A stretch of 25,839 nucleotides of DNA, taken from positions 1 to 25,839 of the forward strand of contig JAUXAH010000004.1 of the NCBI GenBank assembly GCA_030614945.1, in the 5' to 3' direction. The position numbers and the translations under genes are program-made. The DNA comes from Phycisphaerae bacterium. GTDB lineage: Bacteria; Planctomycetota; Phycisphaerae; Sedimentisphaerales; SG8-4. Shown piece after piece: positions 20,495 through 25,839 of the stretch (within the stretch, counting starts at the first letter, position 1; each line of letters starts with the position of its first letter). The notes below the pieces were generated by a model, which saw only the letters and a list, made by a program, of their open reading frames with translations, searched no databases and had not been told where the DNA came from.

Positions 20495-22433
20495 TCCGGT
20501 CTTGGCGGTTTCGATCGTCGTGTCCTTGATGCTTGGCACGGTTCCGATAGCTCTGCTGGCTCAAGCGCAGGAGACCCCCGAAACGACCAAGTATCTACTG
20601 ACTAATGAAAGCGTGAAGACTTTACTCTATAAGCTGTGGAAGCTCCGCGAAACTAACCCAGAGTACTCGGAGGATTTGACAACGAAGGCCGAAGTGATGA
20701 AAAGTGCGGTCTGTACTTACTTTGTCTTTAGGCCTGGATTGGAGATATGTTACACCAACTTTCCAGGCATTGAGAGGAAGAAGGAAGGGTGGATGCTGCC
20801 CAAAGAGGAAAAGGACTTCCTGACAAATACCTCTTATGATAGTGAAGACCCAGTATCAAGTGCCCTTAAGTACTCGGGCCAAAGACTTACCATTTCAGGC
20901 AAGTGGGTTCAGTCAGTCACCTTCTTACTAAAGAAAGTGGGCAATCCTTCAGGAATATGCGATGCCACGATTAGGAAACCAGATGGCACTGGCATTGTGG
21001 TATCAAATACCGTTGATGTTGGGACAATCCCAGACACTTTTACAGAAGTTACATTCTATTACACTTCCCCAAAATATATAAACGAGGATGTTATTTTCTG
21101 GTTTGAGTATCCTGGTGGAAGCTCTACAGATTACATCTCTTGTGCATATCTTAAGTCAGATGTGATTTCGGGGCATTATTGCCGGGGGCCCACCGGTCTT
21201 ATCGAGTACCCTGATTACGATGCTTACATCAAGGCAAACGAAATAGTACCTTTCAATGGCTCCTTCCCCGCTGGAGATTGGACATTTAGAGTAAGGTTTG
21301 AGAGTGATTCAGACTATGGATTTTCCGTTAAAGTGTCCAGCAGGGTGTCAAAATCTACCGATGTCGAAGGGAAAGATGGTACTCTCGTCGCTATAACCGA
21401 GAGCCCTAATATCATAGATATACCCGCTAGTATAGGGGGTTCCGTTTCGGATACTTGGACTTGGAATGCCCCAGAAATTACCCTTGATGACGAATTTTTA
21501 TTCATAGAATTTAGGATTCACATCGAGGTTGTTGCGGGTAGCAGGAAGGCGATGTGTTCCTTTGCTTGTGATGAAGACCCCAGCGTGGCTGACGAATCAG
21601 TCGAAACAACAGTCTTTTCAGAAGGGCCCCCTCCCACGAATGTAGTTCCAGAAGTTCTCAATTCTTACACTCCCTCTTCTGTCGACCCAAATAGTGCGTT
21701 CGATGTAAACGTGGAGGTCAGGGACAACGACAACATTTCTGATATTGATGAAGTCTGGCTGAAGATCTTCGAGAACGCTAAGGTCCAAGGGGATTCTGAC
21801 AGCGCCCGGGATCACTACACCTTCAAGTGGGTTCGCGGCTCGGGTTTCAGCGAGGTCGGACCCGATGCCGGTGGGAGCCACATAAACACCGGGAGTTGCG
21901 TGGTGGGGAACGACGCTGTCACGACGGACAACTTCCTTTTTAACATAAAGCTGGGAGTAACGGCATCTCCGAACAACTCATGGAATGTCTGGGCTAAAGT
22001 GATCGACAGCGCGAGCGCACAAGACAGCGAGGAGTTCGCCAACAGGTTCAGCGTGAACGAGTACACGAGCCTGTCGATAGACGATGCCGCCTTGACCTTC
22101 TCCGGCAATCCAGGAGGAATGGGGGAGGCCGCATCGGAGAACCCAACATTGGCAACGGCGAGTGCGAACGTTGACTTCAACATCCAGGTCAAGCTGAACG
22201 GGGACTGGTCGGGAAGCACACACGGGGGCTCGATAGCGATGGCGAACACCCACGCGGACCAGAACGGGAGCTCGCCTTGGAACCTGGACCTGTCGGCGGT
22301 CTACCAAAACCTCTGGTCGGTCGGCTGGGGCGAGGACGTTCAGCGTGACTGCTACTGGTTCTTGGACTTCCCGCTCCCCCTACGCGACGACGTTTATTCG
22401 ACAACCTTCTATGTAAGCGTGGTGAAATCATGA
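20481..22433 (+). CDS. Secreted unanchored surface protein with NEY/WFLD module
   Basis: ATG 20481 follows AAGGGAGA. The 650-residue product has a signal peptide (VLAVSIVVSLMLGTVPIALL, cleavage near AQA) but no C-terminal membrane helix. Residues about 30-385 form an unrecognised region with jelly-roll-like stretches (SGQRLTISGKWVQSVTFLL, GSFPAGDWTFRVRF); this half of the gene is visibly AT-richer. From about residue 387 to the end it matches the whole mature part of the next protein: PSSVDPNSAFDVNVEVRDND, then NEYTSLSIDDAALTFSGNPG and a WFLDFPLPLRDDVY end. The lack of an anchor suggests a subunit that assembles onto the anchored proteins or into a layer. Confidence 0.65.
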   Translation: MRWSSPVLAVSIVVSLMLGTVPIALLAQAQETPETTKYLLTNESVKTLLYKLWKLRETNPEYSEDLTTKAEVMKSAVCTYFVFRPGLEICYTNFPGIERKKEGWMLPKEEKDFLTNTSYDSEDPVSSALKYSGQRLTISGKWVQSVTFLLKKVGNPSGICDATIRKPDGTGIVVSNTVDVGTIPDTFTEVTFYYTSPKYINEDVIFWFEYPGGSSTDYISCAYLKSDVISGHYCRGPTGLIEYPDYDAYIKANEIVPFNGSFPAGDWTFRVRFESDSDYGFSVKVSSRVSKSTDVEGKDGTLVAITESPNIIDIPASIGGSVSDTWTWNAPEITLDDEFLFIEFRIHIEVVAGSRKAMCSFACDEDPSVADESVETTVFSEGPPPTNVVPEVLNSYTPSSVDPNSAFDVNVEVRDNDNISDIDEVWLKIFENAKVQGDSDSARDHYTFKWVRGSGFSEVGPDAGGSHINTGSCVVGNDAVTTDNFLFNIKLGVTASPNNSWNVWAKVIDSASAQDSEEFANRFSVNEYTSLSIDDAALTFSGNPGGMGEAASENPTLATASANVDFNIQVKLNGDWSGSTHGGSIAMANTHADQNGSSPWNLDLSAVYQNLWSVGWGEDVQRDCYWFLDFPLPLRDDVYSTTFYVSVVKS

Positions 22434-22470
22434 TAATGCCCTTGAGGGAGGGGGTGAGATAATACAAAAA

Positions 22471-23376
22471 ATGAAAACAGCAGGATTGGCAACGGTACTT
22501 GTGATGATAGTGATTGGCATGACCCCGTTGGTTCTGGCCGAGGAGCCGGCATCTGGCGAGGCCACGGGAGGCAACGTCGCCCCGGAGGTGACGAGCGTGA
22601 CGGCGCCGAGCCCGGTGAGCCCACAGGCTGAGTTCGACTTCCCATGTACAGTTCGGGACAACAACACGCTGGCGGACATATCTACGGTAGTGCTCAAGGT
22701 CTACCTCACCGACGCAGGAGAGGGAGCGGTAGATGCGAAGGAGAACCACTACACGTTCACGTTCACGGCAATCGACAACGTGTGGACAGAAACGGGTCCA
22801 GGCCCAGACAACGACCACCTGATTACTGGTAGCTGCACTTACCCAGCGAATCTGACGCTTCCGTCGGACAACTACAAGTTTGTAATAAAACTCTCGGGCG
22901 CAGCCACGCCAGGCACAAACACATGGACAGCTATGTGGATAGTGACCGATGATAACTCCGCGACGGACAACAACACGGGTGTGTTCACCGTGAACGAGTA
23001 CATATCGATAGGCATAGACGACACGACGCTAACGTTCAGCGGAAACCCAGGAGCCGTTGACCTCACGCCAACCGAACAGCCGACCGAGTGTACTGTGACT
23101 TCAAACACCAACTTCAACATCCAAGCGAAGCTGTCCGGCGACTGGTCGGGGGCGACCCACGGCGGAACGATAGGGATGGACAACACCGAGGCAGCACAAG
23201 ATGCCGTAAAAACAAGTGTGAAGACGCTGAGCGATGCCTACGAGAACATCTGGACGGGTGTAGGATCCGGAGAGAATGTGATGGAGAACATCCACTGGTT
23301 CCTCGATCTGCCGGTTCCGCTACGTGACGACGTGTACGAAACGACATTCTACGTGAACGCGGTAAAGGAGGCGTAA
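22471..23376 (+). CDS. Secreted protein of the same module, 301 aa
   Basis: ATG 22471 is some way from the G-rich GGGAGGGGG (about 22446-22454); an unusual ATA start at 22462 would be closer, so the exact start is uncertain. After the signal peptide (LATVLVMIVIGMTPLVLA) the protein consists of two beta domains: VTAPSPVSPQAEFDFPCTVR with NHYTFTF, then NEYISIGIDDTTLTFSGNPG, NFNIQAKLSGDWSGATHG and a WFLDLPVPLRDDVY end. It has no anchor. It is a close relative of the C-terminal 260 residues of the 20481 protein, and the DNA is also similar, so one arose by duplication. The stop overlaps the next ATG (TAATG). Confidence 0.65.
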   Translation: MKTAGLATVLVMIVIGMTPLVLAEEPASGEATGGNVAPEVTSVTAPSPVSPQAEFDFPCTVRDNNTLADISTVVLKVYLTDAGEGAVDAKENHYTFTFTAIDNVWTETGPGPDNDHLITGSCTYPANLTLPSDNYKFVIKLSGAATPGTNTWTAMWIVTDDNSATDNNTGVFTVNEYISIGIDDTTLTFSGNPGAVDLTPTEQPTECTVTSNTNFNIQAKLSGDWSGATHGGTIGMDNTEAAQDAVKTSVKTLSDAYENIWTGVGSGENVMENIHWFLDLPVPLRDDVYETTFYVNAVKEA

Positions 23377-24410
23377 TGACAATGCTGGGTGGAACAGCAA
23401 GGACAATGCCGAAGACGGGGGTAGCTCTAGCTTTCTTGCTCGTCATACTCAGCGTTAGCTCCGTTTCGGCGGGGGTGGAGATTGGAGTTTCGAGTCCCTC
23501 GCTAGACAACCTCATCGTGGTGCCCGGGCAGGAGTTCTTGATCGGCATTAGAGTTTACAATAACGGCGACAACGTATTCGTCGCGCACCTTGAAGCTACG
23601 GAGGAGGTCTACGACTACGACAACGTGCTCCACGAAAATGTCCCGATTTATGACAACGAAAACAACTTGGTCGGTTACGAGAACCAGTGGAACTGGGAGA
23701 TCATCGGTTCCCACCTCGAGAACCTGCCCGTCACTTTCGCCAAAAACGACTTTGAGCTGATGGCTGGAACTTCAGTGCAGGTTAAAACGACATTTAGAAT
23801 TCCCAGCGGGTGGCAGATGGGGGAGAATCGCGAAGGAGATATCTCCGTGACGGCCTTAACACCCAAGGGGCCATCTGATGAGGGGGCGGCATCGGCCCAT
23901 GTGCTCGGATCCATCTCCAAGCACGTCGTCATCAGGGTCGGTGAGGAACCAAGCGTACCAGAGGAGCCTTGGGAGCCAGTCATCCCCCTGAACCTGACAG
24001 TTTTTCTCGGGGTCGAGCAGGGTGCCCCCAAGCCGGATAATGTATTTCGTCAGGACGAGGTGCTACTGGTGACAGCGGAAGTTGACGGCGAGGCGGATAT
24101 TTTCTTCGTGTTTCATGATCCGCAAGCTGGAAACGTGCAGGTGCCTATGAATAAGGAGTCGGAGTACTATGTGGGCATGCTCGATCTCAGGGATGTCACC
24201 CCTGGGACATACCTGTTACAGGTCGTGGCCCGTGGCGAGGGTGTCGAGGAGGAGGTGGCGGTCACATTTCAGGTTGAGGCTTCCGTGTCTGGATTCCCGA
24301 TCGGGTTGGTGGTTGCGGTGGCTGCCACGCTGGTTGCGTTTTTTGCGCTGTTTGCCACCCGTCGGAAATGGTTGCATAGGATTATAAAAAAAAAGCAGCT
24401 AAAGGAATAG
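23376..24410 (+). CDS. Anchored surface protein with NEW3/CARDB-like domain
   Basis: ATG 23376 overlaps the previous stop and follows AAAGGAGG. The 344-residue product has a signal peptide (VALAFLLVILSVSSVSA). The first beta domain (about 30-195, IGVSSPSLDNLIVVPGQEFL, IGIRVYNNGDN) has the pattern of domains that tolerate long inserts, with acidic Tyr/Asn-rich loops (YDYDNVLHENVPIYDNENN). A Pro-rich hinge (PSVPEEPWEPVIP) leads to a second Ig-like domain (about 210-305, FRQDEVLLVTAEVDG). One membrane helix and a basic tail (RRKWLHRIIKKKQLKE) complete it. Acidic loops may bind calcium. It is probably a structural surface protein. Confidence 0.65.
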   Translation: MTMLGGTARTMPKTGVALAFLLVILSVSSVSAGVEIGVSSPSLDNLIVVPGQEFLIGIRVYNNGDNVFVAHLEATEEVYDYDNVLHENVPIYDNENNLVGYENQWNWEIIGSHLENLPVTFAKNDFELMAGTSVQVKTTFRIPSGWQMGENREGDISVTALTPKGPSDEGAASAHVLGSISKHVVIRVGEEPSVPEEPWEPVIPLNLTVFLGVEQGAPKPDNVFRQDEVLLVTAEVDGEADIFFVFHDPQAGNVQVPMNKESEYYVGMLDLRDVTPGTYLLQVVARGEGVEEEVAVTFQVEASVSGFPIGLVVAVAATLVAFFALFATRRKWLHRIIKKKQLKE

Positions 24411-24430
24411 TGACCACTAAAGGAATAGTG
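24399..24430 (+). repeat. Duplicated translation-start segment
   Basis: CTAAAGGAATAGTG occurs at 24399-24412 and again at 24417-24430, 18 bases apart. Each copy contains a Shine-Dalgarno-like AAAGGA followed by GTG. The two GTGs (24410 and 24428) are in the same frame. The first overlaps the stop of the previous gene (TAGTG). Confidence 0.75.
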
Positions 24431-25360
24431 GTCATTGGGCTAATCGTTCTGGCGGCGTTTATCCCTCTGGTGACGGTGGTGAGGTCTATTGATACCTCGC
24501 CCAGCGCGTGCGTGTTGTCGCAGGAAACATTGCCCGTGGGGGTCGGCGTCGGCAATGTCTCCCCAGTGATTACTAACTTCTTTATCGAGCGTGTGAAGAT
24601 CAGTTCCACCGAAACGAAGTTCACGATCAGGTGCGAAATCGTGGATAACAACAGCCACGACGACCTCGTGAGCACGACTTACAAGGTATCCTTGGGGGCG
24701 AGTCCCCGTTATCACGGCGACCTCGTCTACGATGGTTCCGACAAATATCATGCCCCCCCCTTCATCCTCGGCTCAGGGGATTCTGGGAATTGGAGTGTCT
24801 ACTTGGAGGCGGTGGACGACAACGGCGCTAAGGGCTACCTGCTGAGCAGCTTCAGCTACCAAGTTGAAGTGGAAGTGGGGGGGATCCCTTTTATTTCGCC
24901 TCGCTTACGCGAGTTCTCGATAATCTTTATGTCGGGCGTTGTTGAACCGCTCCCCCAGTTCGCCGTGGCCCCGTTCAAACCCAAGAGGGAGTTCACGCTC
25001 GACGAAACTATCTACTTGCTCGCGCTCATCCAAGACACCAAAACCGAGGAGCCGGTGACCAACGCCGATGTGGACATCTGGTTTGGCGACCACATACGTC
25101 GCATCCCGACCCTCGAACTAGGGCGGGGGTACTACCAAGGGTTCATCCCCGCGGACGAACTCGGCTTGGGGGCCTTCGAGGCCAATGTCGATGTCCAGCT
25201 CAGAAGGTACAAGGAGGCAACGGGCTATGTGACATTCATAGTGGCTGAACCGCCGATACCGATCTGGGAGCTGCCGGCATTCTGGGCTGCTTTGTTCGCT
25301 GGTTTCGTCGGGTTGCTTGTCGCTGTTGATATAAAACGGCGGCCTTCCGCATCTCGATGA
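24410..25360 (+). CDS. Anchored surface protein with Ig-like and LREFS modules
   Basis: GTG 24410 overlaps the previous stop, and GTG 24428 is an equally supported second start. The 316-residue product has a signal/anchor helix (GIVVIGLIVLAAFIPLVTVV) and an Ig-like domain (about 45-150, TKFTIRCEIVDNNSHDD and GNWSVYLEAVDDNGAKGY). The module then starts RLREFSIIFMSG (about 164), continues FTLDETIYLLALIQDT, IPTLELGRGYYQGFIPADEL and FEANVDVQL, and leads to IPIWELPAFWA, one membrane helix and RRPSASR. The LREFS-to-anchor region is homologous to the end of the 12590 protein, including the W-E-x-P motif before the helix. It is the last plus-strand gene of the cluster. Confidence 0.7.
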   Translation: MTTKGIVVIGLIVLAAFIPLVTVVRSIDTSPSACVLSQETLPVGVGVGNVSPVITNFFIERVKISSTETKFTIRCEIVDNNSHDDLVSTTYKVSLGASPRYHGDLVYDGSDKYHAPPFILGSGDSGNWSVYLEAVDDNGAKGYLLSSFSYQVEVEVGGIPFISPRLREFSIIFMSGVVEPLPQFAVAPFKPKREFTLDETIYLLALIQDTKTEEPVTNADVDIWFGDHIRRIPTLELGRGYYQGFIPADELGLGAFEANVDVQLRRYKEATGYVTFIVAEPPIPIWELPAFWAALFAGFVGLLVAVDIKRRPSASR

Positions 25361-25544
25361 TCATCTCCTTTAGGCTGGGTTTCTTCCCGGGGTTCGGACA
25401 CCACCAGTGGTAGCAGGACTTGGACTTGCATTGGAAGCCCACGAACTTCCTGGTCTGCTCGCCCAAGAACTCGCGGAGACGCCTGCGCCCACACTTGGGG
25501 CAGCGCTTCTGCTTTGGGTTCTCCATCTCGATCAGCTTTTTCAC
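25236..25544 (-). CDS. Zinc-ribbon protein, 102 aa, overlapping the cluster end
   Basis: The start is GTG 25544 (GGTGGGGG upstream) or ATG 25526. Residues 15-49 form a zinc ribbon, CPKC then C39, C44 and C49 (FQCKSKSCYHWWCPNPGKK), which could bind zinc with four of these cysteines. A basic, low-complexity tail follows (TRRNQRTKQPRMPAAPRS). The final 125 bases lie antisense to the end of the 24410 gene, so the tail may be real or the true end may have been lost. Zinc ribbons of this kind often bind nucleic acid. It probably forms a minus-strand unit with the next two entries. Confidence 0.55.
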   Translation of the reverse strand: MKKLIEMENPKQKRCPKCGRRRLREFLGEQTRKFVGFQCKSKSCYHWWCPNPGKKPSLKEMIIEMRKAAVLYQQRQATRRNQRTKQPRMPAAPRSVSAVQPL

Positions 25545-25591
25545 TTTTCCCCCACCAATGTTCCCTCGCGAACTTTAGGTTCAAACCCACT

Positions 25592-25705
25592 TCACATTTT
25601 GATTTTTTTCCTCGCTATGTAGATGCCGCCACGAGCGAATCGTTGCGGTAACCACCAGAAAAACACTTGGAAGATCAGGCAGGACATCAGCTCCCTGACC
25701 ATCAT
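25592..25705 (-). CDS. Tiny membrane protein, 37 aa
   Basis: The frame starts ATG 25705, overlaps the stop of the upstream minus-strand gene (ATGA) and has GAGGAG eight bases before it. The product has one hydrophobic aromatic segment (LMSCLIFQVFFWWLPQRFA) and a basic end (ARKKIKM). Position and coupling suggest it is translated. No function can be given. Confidence 0.45.
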   Translation of the reverse strand: MMVRELMSCLIFQVFFWWLPQRFARGGIYIARKKIKM

Positions 25706-25839
25706 TTTGTAATCTCCTCGGCAACCCTGAGTTCTCCCGCGACGAGAAACGCCGCGTGGGTGTCTGTTATCACGGCTAATTTGTCTCTCTTCTTCACGAC
25801 CTTTTTGTAAATCGTTTCCCGCGGGATCCCCGACGCCTC
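25702..25839 (-). CDS. 3' end of an unidentified gene (partial)
   Basis: A minus-strand frame is open from the window edge to TGA at 25702-25704. The 45 visible residues (SGIPRETIYKKVVKKRDK, LAVITDTHAAFLVAGELRVA) alternate strand and helix patterns and resemble the end of a small nucleic-acid-binding or regulatory domain, but no family can be named from so little. Confidence 0.5.
   Translation of the reverse strand, partial: EASGIPRETIYKKVVKKRDKLAVITDTHAAFLVAGELRVAEEITK

Noticed and set aside
1..25839. tRNA, rRNA and complete insertion sequences
   Set aside because: No cloverleaf-like segment, ribosomal RNA signature, transposase motif or paired terminal inverted repeats was recognised by eye; a covariance-model scan would be needed to exclude small RNAs.

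Overview
The window looks archaeal, and it looks accessory rather than housekeeping. Near-consensus Shine-Dalgarno sequences (GGAGG/GGAGGTG) precede many starts. A/T boxes of archaeal type (TTTTAATT, TTAAATA) lie about 25-35 bases before first genes. GTG and TTG starts and ATGA/TTGA stop-start overlaps are common. The exported proteins are archaeal in style (PKD, FN3-like and CARDB-like domains, beta-propellers, many N-x-S/T sites, one C-terminal membrane helix with a short basic tail). No ribosomal, tRNA, metabolic, replication-initiator or recognisable virus or conjugation hallmark gene was seen. A nuclease, an HNH enzyme, a C2H2 zinc-finger protein and zinc ribbons suggest a plasmid, virus or integrated element. 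The lineage cannot be named from the sequence.

Left part, 1-3135 (+): the end of an upstream gene, then a four-gene unit that closes with a hairpin/T-run terminator. It encodes a 35-residue zinc ribbon, a PD-(D/E)xK nuclease with a ribbon-helix-helix-like tail, a small two-helix membrane protein, and a 704-residue anchored surface protein that combines a right-handed beta-helix with 23 collagen-like G-x-y triplets.

3136-5885: a small acidic-tailed protein, a minus-strand C2H2/zinc-ribbon protein, a poorly coding gap, then a unit with its own leaderless-type promoter (50-residue protein, HNH endonuclease, helical protein), and a glutaredoxin. The HNH gene is visibly AT-richer than its neighbours.

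5877-7136 (-): an anchored, lipoprotein-like surface protein. It is divergently transcribed from the main cluster across one near-symmetrical AATTAAAA box.

7215-25360 (+): about 18 kb with 17 tightly packed genes (plus one doubtful small frame), nearly all membrane or exported. In order: a membrane protein; a winged-helix protein with two membrane helices; an anchored beta protein; two polytopic proteins; a large CARDB/PEGA-like protein; a four-repeat propeller protein; an FN3-PKD-PKD protein; a three-helix protein; a tethered subtilisin with complete catalytic residues; a two-helix protein; a seven-bladed propeller fused to FN3 and a CPBP intramembrane protease; a 48-residue helical protein; two related unanchored secreted proteins; and two more anchored Ig-like proteins. 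Domains recur between genes (FN3, the LREFS module, the NEY/WFLD module). I infer one co-expressed cell-surface or envelope apparatus with its own maturation or turnover proteases. Its function is unknown.

Right end, 25236-25839 (-): a zinc-ribbon protein, a tiny membrane protein and the end of a further gene, reading toward the big cluster.
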